In this document: piece by piece, positions 12,267 to 23,930 of the stretch
Numbering within the stretch: the first letter of the stretch is position 1
How the letters are laid out: the number at the start of each line of letters is the position of its first letter
From: Holacanthus passer
Taxonomy: Eukaryota; Chordata; Actinopteri; Pomacanthidae
NCBI GenBank assembly: GCA_025331565.1
Contig: JAFREQ010000015.1
Location: forward strand, 3,410,001 to 3,474,000
Direction: 5' to 3'
DNA length: 64,000 bases
The notes under the pieces: model-generated
The model's input: the letters and a program-made list of their open reading frames with translations, nothing else
Told to the model about the DNA's origin: nothing
Databases searched by the model: none
Made by a program: the position numbers and the translations under genes

Positions 12267-12977
12267 ACGAAGCACCGGCACACTCAGACGCCGCCCAGCA
12301 CCTGGATATTGTACAGTGATAAGACATATTTACACAGAGAAATACACACACATACTGCCTTCTGGCCTGTGGGTTTTTGTCTTTTACAGAACAGGTGCAG
12401 TTCAAGGAATATTCTTACTCTTCTGCATGAACTCAAAACATTTGGAAAACCATGAAACAGACTGAGGTTAAAAGTAAAAGCTCTTTCCAACGTCTGTGGC
12501 ATTAACACCTCAGTGATGGAAAGACAGATGGGAATTAAAAAGTGAAGCCTGTGTCTTCAGTTATGAGGCATGAATCAGATAATACTGACATAAGTGTTTA
12601 CAGAATATACCCAACACACAGTATGTAGGTGTAACAAAAGATGAATGTCGTGTGCTTTTTCACGTATGTAGACAACTGTTCCGGCACCGTTGCTGCTTTC
12701 CTGTCTTTATCATTTCTGCTCTCCTGCCAAGTTTAACACGTGAGAACCCAAAATAACACGATTTACATCAGAACATGCATTTCTTTTCTTTTTTTTTTAA
12801 CTCACTTCCCTACAGATTTATTGTGGAAAAAATAAAGCCAAATCGTATGTCACGTCATCAGCACATCAACAGATTTTTTTCTGTTCCTGTGTCAAATGGA
12901 GAACAGATTCTTTCAGTCGTATTACCAATTATATGTGTGGATTTATGAGTTGAAGTGAGTTTATATTTTTGCTGTTG

Positions 12978-12983
12978 AATAAA
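12978..12983 (+). terminator. Polyadenylation signal, agrp2
   Basis: AATAAA lies about 710 bases after the agrp2 stop codon. An earlier AATAAA occurs near 12830. Either could end the transcript. Confidence 0.5.
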
Positions 12984-14207
12984 TACATTGTAAGCCTATA
13001 ATGCCCTTGTGTTTTTGTTCTTTTTCTTATTGTTTTTTATGGTGGAAATGTTCTGAAATTCTATAGTCTAGAATTGGGAGAAGAAACAATGAGCTTTATG
13101 AAAAGAGAGTTCTTGGCAAAGCAAGCAAATATTAACAATAACAAGAGCAATAGTAAGGACATAAGGGAAAATGGGATTTATGTGGGCAATATTTCATGTG
13201 GGCAACATGAGACGCCGGGTCAAAACAAAGCAAAAAAAAAGTAATTATTTTGCAAATGTATGTTGGAACCTATTATGGGGGATGAACAGGGACTTAACCT
13301 ACTTAGTATTCTTTCTGTGGTCCACATACTGTAGTAACTTGTCTGGTGCTTTTGATGGAAAGTGAAGAGAGGGAAAACTGATAGCACAAATAGGCACACA
13401 TAATGAATGTAACAGTAGCTGATATACTTTGATTGATAATTATTTCATAGAGGTCATCGTATGGTCAGTATATCCTCTATAGCCATGAACATAAAGGAGT
13501 TAAAGACAACGAAGAGCGATATGTTACTGAAAGAAAAGCCTAAATAACATGTCAGTAATGCATCCGTGATGGAGCAGCCCATATAGGTTCATAGAGTTGA
13601 GCACATGAACCGTGTCTGATTGTGTCAGACTGGGTGCTAAAATCTAAAACAGTCATGCATGAGTGAATTTCCCCACTGTGGGACGAGTAAAGGTTTGTCT
13701 TATCTTATGAGGACAGCTGAGTGATTATTTGTAACAAATTTGTCTTCAAGGAACATTACATATCGTCTCCGTCCTCGATAAACCAGATCATTCTTCTGCT
13801 GCCTGATTTGGCACAGAGTCGTTCTCACACATGCAAGAAATGTGTAAGCTGACATTGATTGGAGATTTTCTCCTGCACGATGTCCAGCCAAGGAGCTTCA
13901 TGTTCTTTGATTTATATACTTGTACTGACAAGTTTGTTTCTCTGGGCACAGAGTCCACCAAAAAACAAGAAAATAAAAATGAGTGATTAAGCTCTATAGC
14001 CAGACTAAATGTGCTCCAGAGCAGGAGCTGATACACTTTTAGGGCAGCTATGGAATTTTTTTGGTGTCAAAGAGGAAGAGCGATAACTGCATGGATGTTA
14101 GTCAGAGAGGGGGAAAATGCAGAAGTTACTGTAAAAGAAACCAAGAGAGACACATTTGCAGAGAGAAACATCACTTTAAGTGCTGCCAGGCTTGTTGAGA
14201 GCTCATC
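12984..14207. other. Intergenic region between agrp2 and atp6v0d2
   Basis: No gene recognised. It contains the LINE tail at 13664-13709 and presumably the atp6v0d2 promoter and 5' UTR just before 14208, but I see no convincing TATA or initiator motif. Confidence 0.5.
13664..13709 (+). repeat. LINE 3' tail fragment
   Basis: gaatttccccactgtgggac followed by gagtaaaggtttgtcttatc is the 3' tail of a common fish non-LTR element, ending in CTTAT repeats. A sister fragment lies at 29155-29211. Confidence 0.6.
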
Positions 14208-17200
14208 ATGGCAGAGCTCACTTTCAACGTGGATCACGGGTATCTGGAGGGTCTGGTTCGAGGAATGAAGGCCGGGATCCTGACCCGCACTGACTATCAC
14301 AATCTGGCCCAGTGCGACACACTTGAGGGTAGGAATATTGCATCGCATTGTCATTTTTTAAATGTATCCCACCTGCAGCTACGCCCTTTTTCAATCTTGT
14401 GCATATGTGTGTGTGTGTGTGTCTCAGAAGTAGCTGCAGTGGAGTGCTGTTCAGGGATTAGTCAGTCAGTTTCTTCTTCTGGACCCCAGGAGACCAAGAG
14501 TATTGTATTTCCAAGAAGCAGGCATTCGTTTCTGAGAGAGGCAGACAGTCAGCGAGGATGGAGACCTGTGAAATATTAGATTTAAGTATAGTATATATTT
14601 TCAAGAATGCTTATACTCCCATTCACCAGCTGTGTTTTAGTGTGTTTGTGTATATAATCTTTATATCTGTGGTGTGTGTGTGTTAATAGTTAGTCATCAT
14701 CAGCTGTGTTGATCAAAAGTCAGGAATAGCCATGTGTGAGTTATGTACTGTATTATTCACATCTTCCTGATTTTTGTAACAGCAGCAACGGGAAGTGACA
14801 AAGAACTATGTCTGAGAGCGGAGATGCTTGTGTTGTACTGGACGCAAGTTAGGCCGAGACACCAAGATGAGTTGGATGCAAAACCTTTAGGCGATGTCTT
14901 TGCTCTCCTCAGACATGAAGCTGCACCTGCAGAGTACAGATTATGGTAAACTGCTGTCCTCCGCTGAAGACGACCTGACCGTGTCTCTGGTGGACAGCAA
15001 GCTGAGGGAGAACCTGGTGACGGAATTCAGCTGCCTTCGCTCCAACGCCCTGCCTCCACTATCGACCTTCCTTGACTATATAACGTACGCTGCTGGTGCT
15101 AAATTATAAATTACACAAAGGCCACAGGTTAAGCAAATAAGTACATTACTTATTTCTTTCCTTTATATATCCACTCAACATTTGTCTCGCTTATCTCCAA
15201 AAAAAAAGTGTGGTTTCCAAATATAGCTGCACATTTGTAGGGAACAATATCCTTAATAAGTGAGATGTGGTATAAAATGCCACGCAGACAAATAAAAGCA
15301 CATCCATTTACACTCTGTTCTCTGTTGTCATAGCTACAGCTACATGATCGACAACGTGGTGATGCTGATAACCGGGGCCCTGAAACAGAGAGACGTGTCA
15401 GAGCTGCTCCCACGGTGTCACCCACTGGGAGCTTTCGACCAAATGGCAGCAGTAGGCATCGCTCGCACCCCGACTGAGCTCTACTCAGCCATCCTGGTGG
15501 ACACACCACTGGGTACATTCATCAAATCATCTGGGTTTAATCCCTAAGGATGATGAGTTCTAGTATTAATATTGTTAATTTCCGTTCAGTCACAGACACC
15601 CGTTTTACACTTGGTATTAAGATACTGATTCTGTGCTGTATATATCAGTAAGATGATGAAAATGATATCAAACAACCATCATCAGTCTTCTTATACATTT
15701 ATATGATATTTCAAGTTAAATGTGTATTGTTCATCTCTCTTATATAAAAATGCAGCCCTAAGTAATTTCCCTGGTGCTTTTATTTTCAGTTGTACAAAAC
15801 ACTAAGATTGATTTATGAATGTGTATCTTTTGCACTACAACTGCGGTGTGACCTAAAATGTAACTAAATCAGCAAAATGAAATATTTCAATATTAATCAT
15901 TTAACTATGGTGCCTGTTGCAATATTTTTTTGTATGAATTAAAACTTCAAAAACATAGGGTAAGTTCATCTTAAATATTCTATCATGCAACTATTACTAT
16001 CCACTGTTATATAAGATGTAGAGAAAGAAGTATTCTATTATGAAAGCCTGTATTCATTTAAGTATCCTGTATCATGAATGCAATAGACATACACACACTT
16101 GGCCTTCAGAAAGAGTTATGACTAACCGTATCCGTTTTTATTTTTAACATCCATAATGAAAGTTCTGTTAGATGAAAAAAAAAGTCAATCAAACTGATGC
16201 CCAGTGTGTGGTTGTGTCACAGCTGAGTTTTTCCAGGATGCTGTGTCTGAGTCCAGCCTGGATGAAATGGAAGTTGAGATCCTCAGGAACAAACTGTATA
16301 AGGTGACATAAGACTACCATTATTTACCTTTACACCTGTGTCAGAGTATATGTCTGTGTCCATGTCATTTCTGGACTCTAGAACTGTACAAGTTGTGCAA
16401 TCGTGCGCTGAAAGCTTAAGTTTGACTGACGTTACATCAGCAGGCACGTCTGATCTTTATGGGGTTTTTTCTTTCAAAGGCATATTTAGAGTCTTTCCAC
16501 TCTTTCTGCAAGAACATTGGTGGTGCCACAAAAGATATCATGTGTCCTGTCCTGGAGGTGTGTGACAATTTCCACTGAATGGGCTTGAATTTTTACACAT
16601 TATATATAATATTTTTTGCAGAAAATGCTGCATGTGTGTATGTGTGTGTGTGCTGCAGTTTGAGGCCGACAGGCGAACCTTCATCATCACAGTCAACTCC
16701 TTTGGGACGGATCTCAGCGGTGCAGACAGGAGCGAGCTGTATCCATCCTGTGGCAAACTTTACCCTGAAGGGCTGCGCCTGCTGGCCAAGGCTGAGGACC
16801 ACGAGCAGGTCAAAGCTGTGGCCGACAGTTATCCAGTGAGTCTGATCTCATCTCTGATTAGAGCTGACATATTGTTACTGCAGTTACCTCCTGTCAGACA
16901 CATGTTAACCTTTGACCTAAACCTCCCTGCAGGAGTACAAATGCATTTTTGATGACCCAGAGCCTGGATCAGATTTTAAGACTCTGGAAGACAGATTCTT
17001 TGAACAAGAGGTAATGTGGCTTTAATGTTCTCAAGTAAACGTGTAGTGAACCAGTGAGCCATTGCCGAGATGATGAACTGTTGAACTTTATATATAGGCT
17101 CAAACAACACACTTTGGCTTTTCAAGCATGGGAGTTCAATTCAGTTTAAAACTATGAGCAATTTGTTTCAATTATTTTTACTGATGATATGAAAAGTAAA

Positions 17201-17508
17201 TATTATGACAAGCCAACATGCGGGTGGATTTTTCACTCCATTAATTCGGCAGAGCTGAAACAGGACCCAGTGCAAACAGTAAATGTATGTGTGTAAATCT
17301 GCCTTTCTGTCTCTCATCCTTTATCTTTCCACAGGTGAAGTTGAACACACTTGCTTTCCTGCAGCAGTTCCACTTCGGAGTTTTTTACTCCTACATCAAA
17401 CTTAAGGAGCAGGAGAGTCGCAACATTGTCTGGATCTCTGAGTGTATCACACAGAGACAGAAATCCAAGATACACAACTACATACCCATCTTCCCGGGAG
17501 CAAATTAA
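14208..17508 (+). CDS. atp6v0d2: V-type proton ATPase subunit d2
   Basis: Eight exons: 14208-14328, 14913-15084, 15334-15512, 16223-16302, 16480-16557, 16659-16835, 16933-17010 and 17335-17508. All phases agree, giving 352 aa against about 350 for the family. The protein is the stalk-side subunit d of the membrane V0 sector, linking the proteolipid ring to the central rotor stalk in acidified compartments. Recognisable blocks include FNVDHGYLEGLVRG near the start, YMIDNVVMLITGAL, KCHPLG-type RCHPLGAF, FEADRRTFIITVNSFGT and the C-terminal RNIVWISECITQRQKSKI. The VDHGYLEGLVRG and GKLYPEGLRLLA blocks favour d2 over d1. It starts about 1.9 kb downstream of agrp2 in the same orientation. Confidence 0.93.
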
Positions 17509-17579
17509 CTGAGCAAGAGAAAGAGAAATAGATACTGTACATATATTTAAACATACAGTTGTAAGATAGCATACAAGAT

Positions 17580-17585
17580 AATAAA
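17580..17585 (+). terminator. Polyadenylation signal, atp6v0d2
   Basis: AATAAA lies 72 bases after the atp6v0d2 stop codon. It is well placed for a short 3' UTR and lies before the convergent gene's stop at 17963. Confidence 0.7.
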
Positions 17586-17962
17586 TGCACATTATCAAAC
17601 AGTATTTGTTGATCTCTTAATGACCCAACTTTGGTTGTGAGGATTAGTTACTGTGGTTGCACTAAAGTCAATCACAAATATTTTCAGTGTTTGCACTACA
17701 GACCACAGAAAATACAAAAATGAGGCCTCTACTTGCTATAGTTAGTATTTTCACATTCACATTACTGGCACAATATCTGCATGTCTAAACAGGACAAACG
17801 TGTGCATTACAGGAGGTATAACAACTGTATAACTATAACAATGGAGTACAAAATGTAATACAAAATAAAAGTATGGAAGTAATGTAGCACAAACAGTGGT
17901 ATAAAAGTGTAAATTTAGTTTTAGCAGCTAACAGAGGTCATGAAACCATCCATCTTCACTCT
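17586..17962. other. Short convergent gap between atp6v0d2 and the lipid transfer protein gene
   Basis: This space must hold the 3' UTR of the minus-strand gene. No clear minus-strand AATAAA (TTTATT on plus) was found, so the polyadenylation site remains open. The AATAAA seen near 17866 is on the plus strand. Confidence 0.5.
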
Positions 17963-19418
17963 TCATATTTTCACTGAAACAAAGAAAAACAAGAAGGTAA
18001 AACCTAAAATCTGTCTTCGCATTGATAAATTGTGAACATCTGCCACATCACAGCACAGTATCAGATAGGACGCAGCATGAGTCTAATAATGCATATCTTG
18101 GTTGTATGGTCTAACTTACAGCACTGGCCAGGGACCTCCAGAGGTATGTAGTTCTGCTGGCAGAGATGAACGAAAGCAGATGCTAATCTGCAGGGGGCTC
18201 TGGAGGAGCTTAACTCACACACTGAAAAGAACTGACCAGGATCCACCTGAAGATAAAAAATATTGTGAACAAACTTATATCAGATTTTGCTTTTCACCAT
18301 ATGTTCACACAGTCATGTTTGCTCATTTCTTATCATGTCCAGTTGATGAATTTCTTGAAATCCATTAAAAGCTTTGAAGAGGTCAGGCACTGTGCCAGTC
18401 ACATGTTTTTTACAGTGTCCTACATTCACGTATGATTAATAGATGAATGAGTGTTTTTCTACTCACAACCCGAAAACATGAACTCAGCGGAGAATCCGGA
18501 GAGAAGAACAGAAAGTTGCAGCTCACGGGGCTTGCGGCCGCTTTAGCAAAGTGCTCTGTCACACTTGGTGGTTTAATACACTCTGGTTTCATCTAAAAAC
18601 ACACATAAGCAAACTGCAGGTAAGAACTAGACACTTTAATGTCAACACCAGCATGAATGTGCAGACATTATAGACACAAGAATTTAGGATTAGCTTCTCG
18701 CTTGTCCCACCTGCCAACTGTGGAAAAAACTGTCCAGGCTTTCAGCTTGAGATCCGTCAGGTAAAGGAGAATCGTTCCCTGCTTCATTGTCATTGGTCCC
18801 TAACACACCAGTGGATGTACCTGTGGAGATAAAAACATATCAGTTTAAATATTGGTCCGACTGCAGATTTGTTTATCCAAACTTGTACTGAATGTTTTAT
18901 GTAGTTTTCCTACCGTGCAACCATCCATCAAGAGTGAAGCTGCACACCTGAAGCAACAAGTCACATGACACAGACGCTCCATTCTGATTAGACACCTGCA
19001 CAATGTTTGACCCACTTCTGACAGTCACTCCACTGTGACTGTGAAATGTGTGCTTTACAGCATTGTTGCAGTCGATCTTCACCTACGAGACCAAACATTT
19101 TCTTTGACTTTTGCAGATGATGCATGTGGAAAGAAACTGTAGTGTTCATTTTGTTTATGCTTAATTCATATTTTAGATGTTAACTGAGACTGGGTCTGTC
19201 ACCAGCATGAAAACACACCTGTCCATTGTGCTGAACGTTGATGGTGCTGTTATTCATTCCTATTATCAGGAAGTTATGTGAGTCTGAAGTGAGCAGCAGC
19301 GAGAACGAAGGGTCGGCGCTGACGTCTTGTGCGAGGAGCAGCGGGCAGGAGCTCGGGAGCTCATACAGGTGACCGTCAAATGTCACTACAAACTGATCTG
19401 CCACCAACAGAGCTTGGT
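17963..19418 (-). other. Exons 69-74: von Willebrand D domain and C8-like tail
   Basis: Exons 19219-19418, 18914-19082, 18711-18820, 18467-18592, 18120-18246 and 17963-17973. VWD starts at FVVTFDGHLYELPSSCPLLL and continues through CSFTLDGWLHG to TSTGVLGTNDNEAGN and LPDGS, the hallmark end of VWD domains in vitellogenins and apolipophorins. The following exons give a C8-like pattern with eight cysteines (SPLSSCFRVVDPGQF, then CRLASAFVHLC). The final donor GTAAGT at 18119-18114 joins an 11-base exon coding LKI and a stop. If it were ignored, the frame would run on to a stop at 18061-18063. Confidence 0.85.
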
Positions 19419-22400
19419 CTTATAAAGAGAGAGACAGAATGAGAAAGACACCATACCAATTTGATTAAATCCTCCATTACTGTTATGTATAGCTGAAAAA
19501 CTTTAAGCTGGTCTTACGTCTGAATGGGCTGTCCATGATCTTCCTCTTGAGGCGGTACAGTTCAGCTATGGGTCTGACTGAGGCGAGGGTCTGCAGGGGC
19601 TTCAGGAGCCACTCCTCCAGAAGGATCTCCACCAGGCCGGCCTCGGTCACCCTGGACCAGGGGAGCAGCGGCAGCGGCACTGACACGATCACTGAACACT
19701 CACTGTAGAAACCAAACGTTTGATTCAAAATATCTGGCTGGAATCATTCGCTTACATCTGTTTTGGTCAAGATTGGCAGAACATTTCAATGACTATATTT
19801 CATGAAATATAGTAGCTGAAATTCTGTTGAAAGACAGTTAAATGTATTCTAGACATCAGAAAAAACCTTCATGTCTCAACCAAATTTAGGACGGTTTTTA
19901 TCTGCACATCTTTTGGCCTTAGTTATTACATGGTGGGATGGGCATACTACAACATAATAAACAATATTCCTTTCTCTGAACTTCTTTAAGTCATTTAATG
20001 AAAAGAAAACCAGCCTCAGACATGTATCTTACCTGGGAGAGAATTTGTAGACAGAAGCCAGTCGTTTCCTGACACCAGACAGAGTCATCGCCAACCTGGT
20101 CTCCAGCCAGTGATATGTATGCTGACCTGCCTAATTCACACACAACATCAACCATTAATGAGCACGTTATGAGTATGTTAGTTTGGAGTCTTTTGAGTCT
20201 CAAACTTGGACAACATCCCTGTATACATGACTCTGAATCCAGTGCAGGTTTGTCTCATAATTCCTGAGTTTAGCCTCTCTATGTACACTACATTACCAAG
20301 TCAGACTTTCACTTTTATATCAGTATATTTTATGTGTTATTGACTAATTACTACGTAACTTGAGTTGATGATGCACATAGCAGAATGATCAGAAATCTGA
20401 GATATTTACGTACCAAAGTATCACTAGGTTTCCAGGTTTATCAAACCAGGATAAGAGCTCATCTAAGTTTTTGAAACCAGGATATTTACATGCACAAAAC
20501 ATGATCAGGATAGTCCAAAAACCCAACAATGCCTGGGATACTAGTATGCATGAAAACACTAATGGACAAAAATATGAACGAAAAGCTTTAAATTAGCCAA
20601 AGAGATATGACCAATATTTCCAAAGGTCTAACGCACAACTAGAAAAGGCCACATTTCTCACCACATCCAGGGCGACGCTGAGCGCGGCAACACCGGCCTG
20701 AGCCAGAGGCCTCAGCTGAGGGTTCCCCAACAGAGCAGGCACAACCTCCACCAGCCCCTCAGTCCACAAGGACACAGCCTCCCTCCACAACGCCTCTGGC
20801 CTCTGGCCCTTCACATCCTGGTACACACCTGCCAGAGTGGCCAGGGGCCCTGAGGACGGAGCACAACACACTATGTTAGCCTTTTCACACTTCATGCATT
20901 AAGATGGCTGTTTAATGAGAGCAGCAGCAGACAAACATGAGTTCTCACACTGAAGGTACAAGAGTATACTGACAACACAAAAACCATGTTCGTGTTGATA
21001 AAAAGAGAGAGAGAGATGCTTTTCATGCTTCAGATAATGATGTGAGAGCAGATAGTGTAGTTTATGATTTAGAGATTAGGTTTCTGCCTGTGAGAAAAGG
21101 TACTGACTGTACTGTCCTGTCTCAGGAACTCAAAGACATGTCTATGTTTACAGCAACCAAATGTGCTATGTACACACAACCACAGCACGCCATTCTGTTA
21201 TCATAGCTCATGTTCTTGTGGACTGGCGTGTACATTAAACAGAATCTCATCTGTGGATAATTACTTTTCAAGCACAAGTACCACAATGTTTTTCTAGGAA
21301 ATGAGAAGTAAGAGCATGTTGGCCAGTTTCAGTCACACTCCAAGACTGTATGATCGCTTTGCCAGTAAGAGCAGCTGACTGGTTAGCGTCATGTCTCTGG
21401 ACTCACTCTTCAGCTCCTGTTGTCCCAGCAGAGAGGCGTGCTGCAGCAGGCTGAAAAAGCGAGGCAGGCTGAGGGTCGCCATGCAACGCAGGGGGCTGTT
21501 CTGCCACAGAGCCAACAGACCTCCGTCCCTGTGGCCCAGCAGAGCCTCGGCTCGCTGGGATACATGCAGAGGCACGGCGCTCAGCTCCTGGAGCAGCTCA
21601 CTGCCTCTGGACTGCAGAGAGTGTTGTAAAGGGAAGCATTGTAAAAAAAAAACTGCCTGAACCACTTGCACACATGCATTCGTTTATTCGTTTCCTGCAG
21701 TAGATTGTGTTTACCTGACGTCTGAATTCAACGAGGAGCTGCTGTAAAGTCTTGATTCTCTCCAACAGCTTATTCTGAATCTGAGAGCTCAAATGTTGAA
21801 TCCGTGCCTGTGAAAACAACAATATATAGCATTTCAAAGTGTCATACTGTATACAGTAAAGCTACTTTTTTTTGCTCTTGGTCCTACCTCCACTGCAGTC
21901 AGACTTTCCAAACAGCCATTTGCTCTCAGCGTCAGCCTCTGATTGGCTGATCCCACAGACACACCGCCCAGAGTTTCATGTTTGCTGCTGCCCTCTCTTC
22001 TCTGCACATCCAGCATCAAACTGTGGTTTGTTGACACACACGCCATCACAGTGACGTCCTCCTTAAGACCTGGACATAAAGAGATTCTTCAAAATCCTAG
22101 CCTGCATGGCTTTATCATATTAGCAATTATTAAGATAAAATGAGATAAGATAAGGCACTTAAAAAACAAAATAAATAATTGTGTGTATGTGTGTGTGTAC
22201 AAACATACCACTAAAACATGATCCGTATAATAGTGCAGTGTAGTAATACAGTACAAGATATGTAATGTATAGTATGAGTATAGTAGAGTATAATAGTGCA
22301 ATGTAGTACTATATAATAATAACATAACACATAATATAATAATAATGATAAGAACTTCATTATAAGTAACTTTATTCCAAGTATATTATATATTAACAAC

Positions 22401-23872
22401 AGATACCATGTTACCATAATTTGTGTGCAGTATTTGCAGTCCAACTGAAGCGAAGGAGACAGAGTAGTGTGTGGGAGTTGGTTTGTGTTTCGTGTGTGTG
22501 AATTTGGGGGATTTACCATCCACATAACCTGCTGTGGTTTGAAGACATCGTCCCTCCACCGTCCCATTCAGCCAGATTTTCTCTCTGCGGTCCAGCCTGG
22601 CCTGCACCTGGAGACCAGACCCCTGGGGCCAAGACAGGACACTGCCCCCCACCTCCAAACTCCAATTACCCATCCTAGACTTTGAAGCATATGCACACAT
22701 ATGTTTGTACTTGTATATTCATGAGGATGCTCACAGATGAAAAAAGAATTGTTGTGGTTTTACAGGGGGGTCCAAACAGGTGTTTTTGGATCAGTCCACA
22801 ACTTTCACAGTCTTTTGTTGCTCCTGTCCCAACTTGTTTGAAACATGTTGCTGCCATCAAATTCAGAATAAGCAGATATTTACAAAAATCAAAGAAGGTG
22901 ATGAGGTCAAACATTAAATACATTGTCTTTGTACTGTTTTCAATTCAGTATATGTCAAAAGGGATTAGGAAATCATCACATTGTATTTGATTTATGTTTT
23001 GCACAGTGTCACATTACACGGTGTCATAAAAGTGAGGTTCCATGTTGAGCAGTACTTAACTGTGAGATATTACTATTGATTTATCACCAGAGGGTTGTTG
23101 TAGCTGTTTACCTCAGAGAGCAGAGATATGTTGGAGCCCTGAGCAGTGGAGGAGTTGGTCAGGGCAAAGGTGAGGCTGCACTGGTGAGGTCGTCCAGTCA
23201 CCGACAGGCGAGACTGTGTGTAAAACAACTCCTCTCCTGAGTTCACTCTGTGAGATCCTGACCATGCCAAAGTCTGAGAAACACAGACAGAATGAACAGC
23301 AGCTGAATGGAAGGAAACAGGCACAGTGGGACAGTTCAACCACAGAACAGAGAAGCTATCACTCATTCATACCAACACAGCAGCTACAATCTCTGCGCTT
23401 CTTTAGACGTGGAAGAAAAACAAAACTATTCATTGCTGGAAGAGAAAGAAGAAGCTGTAAGAAATGCAGATGTGTGGACTCACGGGCTGTGGGGGGCAAA
23501 GGCCAAGCAGCACGGTGTGCTCCAAGCGATCCCTGAGGTTGGTCTGAATCTTAGCCAGGAGTGTATGTGAAGGACAGGGCGCAGGAGACACTTTGTCCAG
23601 GCCCACATTAACCTGAAGGCTGTGCATCCCTCGTGGACCCTTCTAGACAACAACAAAGAAGCACAGAGATCTTTTCAAAACACTGGACATCTGCAGCATG
23701 AAGAGAGAATGAGTCATAGAAATGGAGAGTTTTTTCATTCAGTATGGAGCAGAGTACCTGGTACTTCATGCCCTGCTTGATGCTCCTGTTGTCCCATCTT
23801 AGCTCAGCATTTTGTGAATATGAGTTTCCCTCCTGACCCACTGACACGCAGCCTTTTACAGAAGACACCACC

Positions 23873-23930
<58 letters not shown>

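Noticed and set aside
14743..14949. 68-codon frame in atp6v0d2 intron 1
   Set aside because: It overlaps exon 2 in another frame and has no resemblance to the family; the DMKLHLQSTDYG frame from 14913 is the real exon.
22089..22567. Overlapping minus-strand open frames of 78 and 118 codons
   Set aside because: They lie mostly in an AT-rich simple-sequence intron; only the exon at 22517-22679, in a different frame, is supported.
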